Source: Mesorhizobium loti
Lineage (GTDB): Bacteria > Pseudomonadota > Alphaproteobacteria > Rhizobiales > Rhizobiaceae
Direction: 5' to 3'
Length of the DNA: 64,000 bases
NCBI RefSeq assembly: GCF_003148495.1
Contig: NZ_QGGH01000018.1
Coordinates: 1-64,000 of the forward strand
In this document: positions 17,185 through 26,120 of the stretch, piece by piece
How positions within the stretch are numbered: the stretch's first letter is position 1
How the letters are laid out: each line of letters begins with the position of its first letter
Notes under the pieces: model-generated
What the model was told of the DNA's origin: nothing
What the model saw: the letters and a program-made list of their open reading frames with translations, nothing else
Databases searched by the model: none
Position numbers and translations under genes: made by a program

Positions 17185-17195
17185 CAGTGATCTAC
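17170..17195. repeat. Direct repeat, candidate DeoR-type operator
   Basis: The 10-mer AGTGATCTAC occurs twice, at 17170-17179 and 17186-17195, a 16-base period, in the region between the divergent aldolase operon and the DeoR regulator gene. The pair straddles the leftward -35 box. The best candidate ligand is the DeoR-type protein encoded immediately to the right. Confidence 0.5.
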
Positions 17196-17251
17196 TATCA
17201 TCAAAACACGCTTGCAATCCGCCTAATGTTGAGTAAGTTGCGCCAATTGCC

Positions 17252-18061
17252 ATGGAAAAGGGCATCCGGGAGGAAGAGTTGAGCGACTCCGGCCGTCAGC
17301 GTCAGATCGTCGAATTGCTGCGGGATCGCCCGTTCGCCTCGGTGCGCGAGCTGCAGGAGCGGCTTGGCGTTTCAGCCGCCACGGTCAGGCGCGATATCGA
17401 CAGGATCGATGAAGCCGGCGAAGCACGGAAGGTCTATGGCGGCATCTCGGCGCTCGACGGCGCCTCCCAGGCCGGTGTCGCCTATGCCAGGCCCTATGAC
17501 GAGAACCGCGACCTTGCGGTCGAGGCCAAGCGGCAGATCGCCTCTCTCGCGGCGACCATGGTGCGCGACGGCGATGCGGTCATCGTGCATGGCGGTTCGA
17601 CCTGCTTCCATCTCGGGGTCAAGCTCGCCGAGCGCAACATCCGGCTCTACACCAACTCGATGCCGCTGGCGGCCTATCTCAGCGACCACGGCCATTGCAG
17701 CCTGACGGTTGCCGGCGGCGACCTGCATCGCGAACCCGGCATCATCCATTCGCTCAGCCAAGCCGTGCCCTTCTACGCCTCGAAATTCTTTCTCGGCGCG
17801 CAAGGCCTTGGCCAGGAAGGTGTGCTGGAATCGCATCCGCTGCTGGTGCGCTCGATCGTCGACCTAAGCCTTTGCGCCGACCAGATCGTGGTGCTGGCCG
17901 ACAGCCGCAAACTGTCGATCCATGCACGCAACGTCGCGCTGCCGCTTTCCCGCATCGGGACGCTGGTCACCGATGACGGCCTCTCCGACACCGATGCGCG
18001 CATGCTGGAAGATGCCGGCGTCATGGTGCGGATAGCCTCATCCTCGGGAGCCATCCAGTGA
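17252..18061 (+). CDS. DeoR/GlpR-family transcriptional regulator
   Basis: A 269-aa repressor-type protein. The N-terminal winged helix-turn-helix covers about residues 12-70 (RQRQIVELLRDRPFASVREL, GVSAATVRRDIDRIDEAG, then ARKVYGGI). The C-terminal domain is the DeoR sugar-phosphate sensor, with DGDAVIVHGGSTCFHLG and VLADSRKL. It heads the kinase-transporter operon and overlaps the kinase start by 4 bases. It probably controls both its own operon and the leftward aldolase operon through the direct repeats at 17170-17195. Confidence 0.92.
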   Translation: MEKGIREEELSDSGRQRQIVELLRDRPFASVRELQERLGVSAATVRRDIDRIDEAGEARKVYGGISALDGASQAGVAYARPYDENRDLAVEAKRQIASLAATMVRDGDAVIVHGGSTCFHLGVKLAERNIRLYTNSMPLAAYLSDHGHCSLTVAGGDLHREPGIIHSLSQAVPFYASKFFLGAQGLGQEGVLESHPLLVRSIVDLSLCADQIVVLADSRKLSIHARNVALPLSRIGTLVTDDGLSDTDARMLEDAGVMVRIASSSGAIQ

Positions 18062-19437
18062 AGGTGGCAGTCCTCGATTTCGGCAAGACCAATTCGAAGC
18101 TGTTCGTCTTCGGTCAGGACGGGCGCATTCTCGACGAGCGTCGCACGCAGCCGAAATGGGTGCGCCAGGGCGGCTTCAGCGTGCTCGACGAGGCATCGCT
18201 CCACGATTGGGCACTCGGTGCTGTAAACGCTGCGGTCGACAGCCACAGCGTTGAGGGGCTGATGGTGTCGGGCCATGGCTGCACCTTCGCCTTGATCGAC
18301 GAGGCGGCGCTGACGCATCCGATCCTCGACTACGAGCAAGAGCCGCCGGCCGAGATTGCCGCGCGGATCGATCGCCGCATTCCGGATTTTGCCGAGACGT
18401 TCTCGCCGCGACTGCCGCTCGGCTTCAACTACGGTCGCCACATGCTGTGGCTGCAGGAGGTCGATCCCGACGCATTCGCGGCGTCGAGATCGATCCTCGG
18501 CTATCCGCAATACTGGAGCTGGCGCCTTGGCGGGCGGGCGGTTTCGGAGGTGTCCTATTTTGGCTGCCACTCGCATCTGTGGGCGCCGCGCAGCCAAGAC
18601 TTTTCCTCGCTGGTCGACGCGCAGGGCTGGCGGGACCGGATGCCTTCCTTCGAGCGCGCCGGCGCCGTGACCGGCGAACGGCGGCTTGGCGGTTCGGCAC
18701 GGCCGATCGCCATCCACAACGGCGTCCATGACTCGAATGCGGCGCTGCATGCCTATCGCCGGCAGGAACTCGGCCCAGTCACCGTCGTTTCGACCGGCAC
18801 CTGGGTCATCGTGCTCAATCCGGACTGCCCGCTCGACGCGCTCGACCAGGGCCGCGACATGCTGGTCAATGTCGATGTCGATGGCGGCCCGGTGCCGACC
18901 ATCCGCTTCATGGGGGGACGCGAATTCGCTGTCATCAGCGACGGCTGGCAAGGCGTGATCGCCCCATCCTCGATCCAGCGGGTGATCGACGCCGGCATCA
19001 TGGCGCTGCCGAGTTTCGCGCCGGGCGGGCCGATGTCCGGCCAGTCCGGCCGGCTGGTCGGGCGCACGCCCAATGCCGAGGAACGCGCGGCCGTGGCGCT
19101 GCTCTATGTCGCGCTGATGGTCGATCTGTCGCTCGACCTGATCCATTCGGACAACACCGTGATCGTCGATGGCGGGCTGAACACGGGCGGCCTGCTCGCC
19201 GGGCTGTTGGCGCAATTTCGTCCTGGCCAGGCTTTCCTGCAGGGCGCCACGCTGGAAGGCAGCGCCACGGGCGCCGCGGCGCTCGCCTTTGAGAGCGTCG
19301 GGCGCGAATTTGCCGCGGAAGTGCCGGAGCCGGTGCGTGCGTCGCGTTTCACCGGATTGGCCTTCTATCGTGATGACTGGCGTGCGCGGGCCATGGACCG
19401 TGGCATCACCGGTGCCGTGGCGGGAGGCGCGCGATGA
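18058..19437 (+). CDS. FGGY-family carbohydrate kinase (rhamnulokinase-like)
   Basis: A 459-aa FGGY kinase. The first domain opens VAVLDFGKTNSKLFVF; the second contains VVSTGTWVIVLNP, RFMGGREFAVI and NTVIVDGGLNTGGLLAGLL. It resembles the rhamnulokinase/fuculokinase side of the family more than the kinase at 14753. The start GTG 18058 overlaps the regulator stop and the stop overlaps the ATPase start, so expression with the importer is coupled. In rhizobial rhamnose loci a kinase is also needed for efficient transport; the same may apply here, but the sugar is not established. Confidence 0.87.
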   Translation: MKVAVLDFGKTNSKLFVFGQDGRILDERRTQPKWVRQGGFSVLDEASLHDWALGAVNAAVDSHSVEGLMVSGHGCTFALIDEAALTHPILDYEQEPPAEIAARIDRRIPDFAETFSPRLPLGFNYGRHMLWLQEVDPDAFAASRSILGYPQYWSWRLGGRAVSEVSYFGCHSHLWAPRSQDFSSLVDAQGWRDRMPSFERAGAVTGERRLGGSARPIAIHNGVHDSNAALHAYRRQELGPVTVVSTGTWVIVLNPDCPLDALDQGRDMLVNVDVDGGPVPTIRFMGGREFAVISDGWQGVIAPSSIQRVIDAGIMALPSFAPGGPMSGQSGRLVGRTPNAEERAAVALLYVALMVDLSLDLIHSDNTVIVDGGLNTGGLLAGLLAQFRPGQAFLQGATLEGSATGAAALAFESVGREFAAEVPEPVRASRFTGLAFYRDDWRARAMDRGITGAVAGGAR

Positions 19438-20978
19438 GTGCGGCCGCCAAGGTCGAGACGACGCGCCAGCCGGTGCTGGAGATGCGGCACATCTCCAAGA
19501 CGTTCGGCGCTATCCGCGCCTTGCAGGATGTCTCGCTCAGCGTCCATGCCGGCGAGCTGCACGCCTTGATGGGCGAAAACGGCGCCGGCAAGTCGACATT
19601 GATGAAGGTGCTTTCAGGCGCCTATCGGCCCGATCCCGGCGGCGAGATCCTGATCGACGGCATGCCCGCCGCGACCGGCGATCCGATCAAGGCGCGCGCC
19701 AGCGGCGTCGCGGTGATCTATCAGGAGCTGTCGCTGGCGCCCAATCTGACGGTGGCGCAGAACATTTTCCTCGGCAACGAGCCGCGGCGCTTCGGCATCG
19801 TCGACCGCGACCAGTGCACCCGGCGCGCCAGGGAGATCATCGCGCGTCTGGGCGTCTCCTTCTCGGCCCGCGACATGGTCTCCAGCCTGTCGCTTGGCGA
19901 GCGCCAGCTGGTCGAGATCGCCCGCGCGCTGTCGACCAATGCGCGCATTATCGTCATGGACGAGCCGACCACGTCGCTGACCTCGCGCGAGACCGACCGG
20001 CTGTTCGAGGTCATTGCGACGCTGAAATCGCAAGGCATCGCCATCATCTACATCAGCCACCGCATGGAAGAGGTCTACCAGCTTGCCGACCGCGTCAGCG
20101 TGCTGCGCGACAGCGGTTATGTCGGCACGCTCGAGCGCGCCGAGCTCAGCGCCTCGCGCCTCGTCTCGATGATGGTCGGCCGCGATTTGTCTGCCTTCTA
20201 CAAGAAGGACCATCGGCCGCCGGACGAAAAGCGCGCGGTGGCGCTTTCGGTGCGCGGCATGTCCGACGGCCGTCTCCTGAAGAACTGTTCGTTCGACCTG
20301 CACAAGGGCGAGGTGCTGGCGTTGGCGGGCCTGGTCGGCTCCGGCCGCACCGAGCTTGCACGGCTGATCTTCGGCGCCGACAGGCGCACATCAGGCACGC
20401 TGGAACTCGACGGCAAGCCTGTAACCATCGGCTCGCCGCGCGAGGCGCTGGATGCCGGCATCGCCTATCTGACCGAGGACCGCAAGGAACTCGGGCTGTT
20501 CCTCGACATGTCGATTTCCGACAACATCAGCATGGGCGTGCTGGCGAGGGATTCCCGCGCCGGCGGCTTGCGTGACTTCGCGGCCGCCGAAGGGCGCGCG
20601 TCCAAGGCTGTTGCCGATCTCTCCATCCGCACCAGTTCGGTGCAGGCCAATGCCGGTTCGCTGTCGGGCGGCAACCAGCAGAAGGTGCTGCTCGCCCGCC
20701 TGCTCGAGACCGAGCCGAAGGTCGTCATTCTCGACGAGCCGACGCGCGGCGTCGATGTCGGGGCGAAGTCGGAAATCTACCGGCTGATCGACAATCTCGC
20801 CAAGCAAGGCATCGCCATCCTGATGATCTCCAGCGAACTGCCGGAGGTGATCGGCGTCGCCGACCGCGTGCTGGTGATGCGCGACGGCACGATATCGGGC
20901 GAGGTGACGGCATCCGAAGGCCAGCCGCTCAGCCAGGAGAAAATCATGGAACTTGCAACGGGAGCGGCTCAGCAATGA
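19434..20978 (+). CDS. Sugar ABC transporter ATP-binding protein (RbsA type)
   Basis: A 514-aa double ATPase of the ribose/xylose/galactose importer group. The first cassette has Walker A GENGAGKSTL, signature LSLGERQLVEIARAL and Walker B IIVMDEPTTSLT. The second has the degenerate GLVGSGRTELARLIFG, signature LSGGNQQKVLLARLL and VVILDEPTRGVDVGAK. Both halves are complete. It overlaps the kinase and permease genes by 4 bases on each side, showing one tightly coupled operon. Confidence 0.95.
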   Translation: MSAAAKVETTRQPVLEMRHISKTFGAIRALQDVSLSVHAGELHALMGENGAGKSTLMKVLSGAYRPDPGGEILIDGMPAATGDPIKARASGVAVIYQELSLAPNLTVAQNIFLGNEPRRFGIVDRDQCTRRAREIIARLGVSFSARDMVSSLSLGERQLVEIARALSTNARIIVMDEPTTSLTSRETDRLFEVIATLKSQGIAIIYISHRMEEVYQLADRVSVLRDSGYVGTLERAELSASRLVSMMVGRDLSAFYKKDHRPPDEKRAVALSVRGMSDGRLLKNCSFDLHKGEVLALAGLVGSGRTELARLIFGADRRTSGTLELDGKPVTIGSPREALDAGIAYLTEDRKELGLFLDMSISDNISMGVLARDSRAGGLRDFAAAEGRASKAVADLSIRTSSVQANAGSLSGGNQQKVLLARLLETEPKVVILDEPTRGVDVGAKSEIYRLIDNLAKQGIAILMISSELPEVIGVADRVLVMRDGTISGEVTASEGQPLSQEKIMELATGAAQQ

Positions 20979-21973
20979 CCGACAAGGCGACCGAGATCAG
21001 CGCAGGCGGCCAAGCCACCGGCACGAGCCGGCGGTTGCGCACCGCCTTTGCCGCCCTTGGCATGCTGCCGGTCCTGATCCTGCTGGCGGCCGGCTTCCAG
21101 TTCATGAACCCGCGCTTCCTGACCGAGACCAATCTGCTGATCGTCACCCAGCAGTCGTCGATCAACATCGTGCTGGCGGCCGGCATGACCTTCGTCATCC
21201 TGACCGGCGGCATCGACCTGTCCGTCGGCGCCATCCTTGCCGCATCGGCGATGGTGGCGGTGATGGTGTCGCTGGTGCCGGACTGGGGCCTGCTCGGCGT
21301 GCCGGCGGCCATTCTGGTCGGCCTCGGCTTCGGCCTCATCAACGGGCTGCTCATCGCCTACATCAAGCTGCCGCCCTTCATCGTCACGCTGGGTTCGCTG
21401 ACCGCGGTGCGCGGCGTCGCCCGCCTGCTCGGCCAGGACACGACGGTGTTCAATTCGGACCTGCCGTTCGATTTCATCGGCAACGGTTCGCTGTTTGGCA
21501 TCCCCTGGCTGGTGATCATCGCGCTGTCGGTCGTCGTGCTGTCCTGGCTGGTGCTCAAGCGCACCGTGCTCGGCACCTGGATCTATGCTGTCGGCGGCAA
21601 TGCCGAGGCCGCCCGACTGACCGGCATCAAGGTGCCGCTGGTGCTGCTCTTCGTCTATGGCGTTTCCGGCATGCTGGCCGGCCTTGGTGGTGCCATGTCG
21701 GCGGCCCGGCTCTACGCCGCCAACGGCCTGCAGCTGGGGCAGTCCTACGAGCTCGACGCCATTGCCGCGGTCATTCTCGGCGGCACCAGCTTCGTCGGCG
21801 GCGTCGGCTCGATCTGGGGCACGCTGATCGGCGGCCTGATCATCGCGGTGCTCTCCAACGGGCTCATCTTGGCCGGTGTCTCGGACATCTGGCAGTACAT
21901 CATCAAGGGATTGGTCATCATCGTGGCGGTCGCCCTCGACCGCTACAGGCTCCAGGCAGGAGCAAGAACGTGA
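20975..21973 (+). CDS. Sugar ABC transporter permease (RbsC type)
   Basis: A 332-aa inner-membrane permease with about 8-10 hydrophobic segments. Typical RbsC stretches are ILTGGIDLSVGAILAASAM, GLINGLLIAYIKLPPFIVTL and AIAAVILGGTSFVGGVGSIWG. Only one permease gene is present, so it should act as a homodimer. This differs from rhizobial rhamnose importers, which have two permeases, and argues against rhamnose as substrate. It is followed by the binding-protein gene after 76 bases. Confidence 0.94.
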   Translation: MTDKATEISAGGQATGTSRRLRTAFAALGMLPVLILLAAGFQFMNPRFLTETNLLIVTQQSSINIVLAAGMTFVILTGGIDLSVGAILAASAMVAVMVSLVPDWGLLGVPAAILVGLGFGLINGLLIAYIKLPPFIVTLGSLTAVRGVARLLGQDTTVFNSDLPFDFIGNGSLFGIPWLVIIALSVVVLSWLVLKRTVLGTWIYAVGGNAEAARLTGIKVPLVLLFVYGVSGMLAGLGGAMSAARLYAANGLQLGQSYELDAIAAVILGGTSFVGGVGSIWGTLIGGLIIAVLSNGLILAGVSDIWQYIIKGLVIIVAVALDRYRLQAGART

Positions 21974-22049
21974 TTGACCTTAGTCGCCGGCGTAAACGAC
22001 CGGTTTGTGTAACGCACCGTGAGAGGCGCGGGGCAATCGGAGGAAAGCA

Positions 22050-22988
22050 ATGAAGACCATCGCCAAACTGCTCTGCGGCGCCGCACTCGCGTCGCTCGCC
22101 ATCGCGCCTGCTTCGGCCAAGGACCTCAACAAGGTCGGCATCTCGGTCGGCCTGCTCGGCAACCCCTTCTTCGTCGCCACCATCAAGGGCATCGAGGACG
22201 CGGCCAAGAAGATCAACCCGAAGGTCGAGGTGACCTCGGTGTCGGCCGACTATGACCTCAACAAGCAGGTCTCGCAGGTCGATTCGTTCATCGCTGCCGG
22301 CGTCGACGTGATCATGCTCAATGCCGTCGACGCCAAGGCGATCGCACCGGCGGTGAAGAAGGCGCAAGCCGCGGGCATCGTCGTTGCTGCCTTCGACGTT
22401 TCAGCGCCGGGCGCCGACGTCACGGTGATGACCAACAACGTCAAGGCTGGCGAAGAGGCCTGCCAGTACCTGGTCGACCATACCGGCGGCAAGGGCGGCT
22501 ACGTCATTCTCAACGGGCCGGCATCGTCGTCGATCCTGGAGCGGGTGAAGGGCTGCAAGAACGTGCTGGCACAGCATCCGGACATCAAGATCCTCTCCGA
22601 CGACCAGAATGCCGAAGGTTCGCGCGACGGCGGCCTGAAGGTGTTCCAGTCGCTGCTCACCCGCTTCGACAAGATCGACGCGGTGTTCGCCATCAATGAT
22701 CCGACGGCGATCGGCGCCCAGCTCGCCGCCAAGCAGCTCAACCGCGCGGAGTTCATCTTCACCGCTGTCGACGGCGCGCCGGATATCGAGAAGGAACTCT
22801 CCTCCGGCACCTCGATGATCAAGGCTTCGGCGTCGCAGGATCCTTATGTGATGGCCGGCCAGTCGCTGACGATGGCGGCTGAATTGCTGGCTGGCAAGAA
22901 GCCGGCGGAGCCGACCGTGCTGCTCGACCCGAAGCTGATCACGGCCGAGAACCTGAAGGACTACAAGGGCTGGACCGCGGCCCGCTAA
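22050..22988 (+). CDS. Sugar ABC transporter periplasmic binding protein (RbsB type)
   Basis: A 312-aa periplasmic binding protein of the LacI-like fold. The signal peptide is about 23 residues (MKTIAKLLCGAALASLAIA, cut after ASA). The mature part shows VGISVGLLGNPFFVATIKGI, NAVDAKAIAPAVKKA and VFAINDPTAIGAQLAAKQL. These match the pentose/deoxysugar group, but the ligand cannot be predicted. The start follows GGAGG. A strong terminator-like hairpin follows 14 bases after the stop, so this gene may be the main 3' end of the operon. Confidence 0.93.
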   Translation: MKTIAKLLCGAALASLAIAPASAKDLNKVGISVGLLGNPFFVATIKGIEDAAKKINPKVEVTSVSADYDLNKQVSQVDSFIAAGVDVIMLNAVDAKAIAPAVKKAQAAGIVVAAFDVSAPGADVTVMTNNVKAGEEACQYLVDHTGGKGGYVILNGPASSSILERVKGCKNVLAQHPDIKILSDDQNAEGSRDGGLKVFQSLLTRFDKIDAVFAINDPTAIGAQLAAKQLNRAEFIFTAVDGAPDIEKELSSGTSMIKASASQDPYVMAGQSLTMAAELLAGKKPAEPTVLLDPKLITAENLKDYKGWTAAR

Positions 22989-23002
22989 ACGTCCCTCAGC
23001 AG

Positions 23003-23034
23003 CGTGCGGCCGGGATCACCGGCCGCACGTTTTG
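23003..23034 (+). terminator. Rho-independent terminator after the binding-protein gene
   Basis: An 11-bp perfect GC-rich stem (CGTGCGGCCGG / CCGGCCGCACG) with a 5-base loop, followed by TTTTG. It is the best terminator in the window. It separates the importer genes from the isomerase gene, whose expression would then depend on readthrough or a separate promoter. Confidence 0.8.
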
Positions 23035-23082
23035 TCCAAGCATCGGCTCGCTTATGGGTCCGATGCGCAGAAGCCGGAGACG

Positions 23083-23979
23083 ATGATGTCGCGCATTGGA
23101 ATCCATTCTTTCGTCTGGTCGGCGAGCTCGGCGCAGGCCGATCTCGAGCGGACGTTGGCCAACACCAAAGAGGCCGGCTTCGACCTCATCGAATTCTCTT
23201 ATCTCGACCCGGCCGATGTCGACATCAGTGGGCTCGCCAGGCGCATCGCCGATCTCGGCCTCGGCGTCGCGATCAGCATCGGATTGCCTGGTGATGGCGA
23301 CATTTCGAGCGCCGACAAAGCGATTGCCGCGCGCGGCGTCGAGATACTCAACGACACCATAGCGCTGACGCGCGACCTGGGCGGCCAGAAGATTGGCGGC
23401 ATTCTCTCGACCAGCCACGGACTGCAGACGCTGGCGCCGACGCGCGATCAATGGCAGCGCAGCGCCGGCACGCTGGCCAAGGTCGCCGAGACGGCCAAGG
23501 CGGCCGGCGTCACGCTTAACCTCGAGATCGTCAACCGCTTCGAAAGCAATCTGCTCAACACCGCCGCTCAAGGGCTGGCGTTCATCGAGGATACGGGCTC
23601 GGACAACATCTTCTTGCATCTCGATACTTTCCACATGAACATCGAGGAGGCCGATGTCGGGCTGGCCATCCGGCATGCCGCAAGCAAGATCGGCTACGTC
23701 CATATCGGCGAGAGCCACCGCGGTTTCCTCGGCACCGGCAATATCGACTTCGCCGCGATCTTCGATGCGCTGACGGCTATCGGCTACAGCGACGACCTCA
23801 GCTTCGAATCCTTCTCGTCGGAGATTGTCGATGAGAACCTGTCTAAGAAAACCGCCATCTGGCGCAATCTATGGACAGACAATCTGGCGCTCGCCAAACA
23901 CGCGCGCGCCTTCATCGGGCTTGGGCTGGAGACGGCGCGGCGCAAGGCCGAGCTTGTTTCTGCGCGGCACAAACCGTAG
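23083..23979 (+). CDS. Sugar phosphate isomerase/epimerase, TIM-barrel family
   Basis: A 298-aa protein of the xylose-isomerase-like TIM-barrel group (AP endonuclease 2 fold). Metal-binding acidic residues are expected in NLEIVNRFESN, HLDTFHMNIEE, YVHIGESHRGF and LSFESFSSEI, all visible and evenly spaced. Members interconvert keto- and aldo-sugars or epimerise ketoses. I choose ATG 23083 (MMSRIGIHSF), with GGAG upstream; the longer start at 23032 lies inside the terminator hairpin. It probably converts the imported sugar to the ketose used by the kinases. Confidence 0.87.
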   Translation: MMSRIGIHSFVWSASSAQADLERTLANTKEAGFDLIEFSYLDPADVDISGLARRIADLGLGVAISIGLPGDGDISSADKAIAARGVEILNDTIALTRDLGGQKIGGILSTSHGLQTLAPTRDQWQRSAGTLAKVAETAKAAGVTLNLEIVNRFESNLLNTAAQGLAFIEDTGSDNIFLHLDTFHMNIEEADVGLAIRHAASKIGYVHIGESHRGFLGTGNIDFAAIFDALTAIGYSDDLSFESFSSEIVDENLSKKTAIWRNLWTDNLALAKHARAFIGLGLETARRKAELVSARHKP

Positions 23980-24078
23980 CCCCCGAGCTGGATGGCGGCA
24001 TTGCCCACGGCAGGGGCATCGGCTATCTGACCGTCCAGGCACATAACGCCGGCACAACGACTAGACGGAGCCCAGGAC

Positions 24079-24432
24079 ATGACACGCAACACGATCCTCA
24101 AATTCGGCGCCGTCGAAAACGCGGAAGCCGGCGATCTGGCCGGCTGGGTCGTGGTCGAGGGCAAGCCGACCATGAAAACCGCCGTCCAGCACACGACCGA
24201 GGACGGCAAGGTGCTGTCGGGCACCTGGCAGGCGACGCCCGGCACGTATCACGCGACCTACACCGACTATGAGTTCGTGCACATGATCGCCGGCCGCATC
24301 ATCATCACGCCGGACGGCGGCGCCCCGGTCGAAGTCGGCCCCGGCGACGCCTTCGTGGTGGAAGCCGATTTCAAGGGAACCTGGAAGATCATCGAGCCGG
24401 TGACGAAGCATTTTGTCGTTAGGGTTGGCTGA
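24079..24432 (+). CDS. Cupin-domain protein (DUF861/cupin_3 type)
   Basis: A 117-aa single-cupin protein. The sequence SGTWQATPGTYHATYTDYEF, then IIITPDGGAPVEVGPGDAFVV and FKGTWKIIEPVTKHFVV match the cupin_3 family related to ureidoglycolate hydrolase and EutQ-like proteins. The function is unknown. It lies 99 bases after the isomerase in the same direction and may be the last gene of the sugar locus or a single gene. Confidence 0.82.
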   Translation: MTRNTILKFGAVENAEAGDLAGWVVVEGKPTMKTAVQHTTEDGKVLSGTWQATPGTYHATYTDYEFVHMIAGRIIITPDGGAPVEVGPGDAFVVEADFKGTWKIIEPVTKHFVVRVG

Positions 24433-24617
24433 ACGGGCTGATCGCGTGGGCCGCTGTCGGTCGGCGCCCATGGCGGGTCTTTGGCGCGATGGTTGCCTTT
24501 CCAGCGGCCATGATGCCAGGCCGATCAGGCGGCCTAAACGCCGCATTGACCTGGTTGGGCTTCGGCAGTCTTCTTAGGATCGCCCCTGGCGTTCATGGCT
24601 GATCGAGGAGACGACAG

Positions 24618-26114
24618 ATGCATCGACGTGGTTTTCTGGCGGCAGGTCTTGCCACGGTTCTCGTGAGCCCCCGCGCCATCGCCCAGATGAAGATGGACGA
24701 CATGCCCGGCATGGATATGGGCCACGACATGGGGGCGGCGCCAAAAAGCGCAGCCATGCTGCCTGAGGGCGAGGCATTGCGCGAGTTGCCGCTGCTGGCC
24801 AGTGAAACCGGCACTGCCGGGCTGTTCAAGGCTAAGCTCACGGCCCAGTCCGCCACGGTGCGTTTTGCGGAAGGGCTGGACACGCCGATCCTCGGCTACA
24901 ACGGCACCAGCCCCGGGCCGCTGATCGAGGCGGTCGAAGGCGACCGCATCGAGATCACCTTCGCCAACCGGATTGCGGGCGAGGCAAGCACCATCCATTG
25001 GCACGGCATGCCGGTGCCGGCCGACCAGGACGGCAATCCGATGGATCCGGTCGCGGCAGGCACCGATCGCACCTACAGCTTCGACCTGCCGGAAGGCAGC
25101 GCCGGTTCCTACTGGTATCACCCGCATCCGCACGGCAAGACGGCCGAGCAGGTCTATCGCGGCCTTGCCGGCGCGTTCGTGGTCAAGCCGAAGGCCGATC
25201 CGATCCCGGCCGCCTATGGCGACACCGTGCTGATGTTCACCGACCTACGCCTCGCGGCCGATGGCACCTTGCCCGACAACACGATGACGGACCTGATGAA
25301 CGGGCGCGTCGGCGACCATGTGCTGGTCAACGGACAGAAGAATCCCACGCTGACGGTCCGCTTTGGCACGAAGCGGCGTTTCCGGTTCTACAATGCGACC
25401 AACGCACGCTTTTTGCGGCTCTCCTTCGATGGCGCGCCGATGACGATCATCGGAACGGATGGCGGTCTGCTGGAGACGCCAGTCGCGGTCGACGACATCC
25501 TGCTCAGCCCGGCGGAACGGCTTGAACTGATTGTCTCCTTCGACAGGCCTGGCGCGGCCATGCTTACCACGCTCGACTATGACCGCGGCTGGATGGGCCC
25601 TGGGCGGCCTGCCGATGCTGGACTGACGCTGCTGACGGTCAATGTCTCGCAGACTCAGGCGGACCCCGTTCCGCCATTGCCCGACCGGCTGCGGCCGATC
25701 GTGCAACTCGGCGCTCCTGCCGTCAGCCGCCGCTTCGTCTTTACCGAAACCATGACCATGAACGCCAGCGGCATGGAGATGGGGTTCCTGATCAACGGCG
25801 CTGCTTTCGACATGAAGCGCACCGACGTCGTCGCCAAGGCTGGACAGGTCGAACTCTGGGAGATCGTCAACAAGGCGGACATGGATCATCCATTCCATGT
25901 GCATGGAACGCAGTTCCAGGTGGTCGAGCACGAACGCGGCGGCAAGATATCAAAGCCGGCCTATCGCGCCTGGAAAGATACCGTCAATGTCGCGCGCGGA
26001 GAGACGGTGCGGCTGCTGTTGCGGCAGGACCGGCCGGGGCCGAGGATGTATCACTGCCACATCCTCGAGCACGAGCAGCTCGGTATGATGGGCATTGTCG
26101 ACGTGCAGGCCTAG
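24618..26114 (+). CDS. Multicopper oxidase, periplasmic, Tat-type signal
   Basis: A 498-aa three-domain multicopper oxidase. All four copper-ligand blocks are visible: HWHG, WYHPHPHG, HPFHVHGTQF and YHCHILEHEQLGMM. The last supplies the type 1 copper Cys, His and Met. The N-terminus MHRRGFLAAGLATVLVSPRA has a twin-arginine signal. It is followed by a Met/Asp/His-rich stretch (MKMDDMPGMDMGHDMG) that could bind copper. The closest characterised relatives are CueO/CopA cuprous oxidases that protect the periplasm. GAGGAG precedes the start. It is followed immediately by a YqaA-like gene. Confidence 0.92.
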   Translation: MHRRGFLAAGLATVLVSPRAIAQMKMDDMPGMDMGHDMGAAPKSAAMLPEGEALRELPLLASETGTAGLFKAKLTAQSATVRFAEGLDTPILGYNGTSPGPLIEAVEGDRIEITFANRIAGEASTIHWHGMPVPADQDGNPMDPVAAGTDRTYSFDLPEGSAGSYWYHPHPHGKTAEQVYRGLAGAFVVKPKADPIPAAYGDTVLMFTDLRLAADGTLPDNTMTDLMNGRVGDHVLVNGQKNPTLTVRFGTKRRFRFYNATNARFLRLSFDGAPMTIIGTDGGLLETPVAVDDILLSPAERLELIVSFDRPGAAMLTTLDYDRGWMGPGRPADAGLTLLTVNVSQTQADPVPPLPDRLRPIVQLGAPAVSRRFVFTETMTMNASGMEMGFLINGAAFDMKRTDVVAKAGQVELWEIVNKADMDHPFHVHGTQFQVVEHERGGKISKPAYRAWKDTVNVARGETVRLLLRQDRPGPRMYHCHILEHEQLGMMGIVDVQA

Positions 26115-26120
26115 TCCGGC

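Noticed and set aside
18058..23979. Rhamnose utilisation operon
   Set aside because: A kinase, DeoR regulator and isomerase are present, but only one permease and no mutarotase or RhaD/RhaI-type genes are seen, so the sugar is left open.
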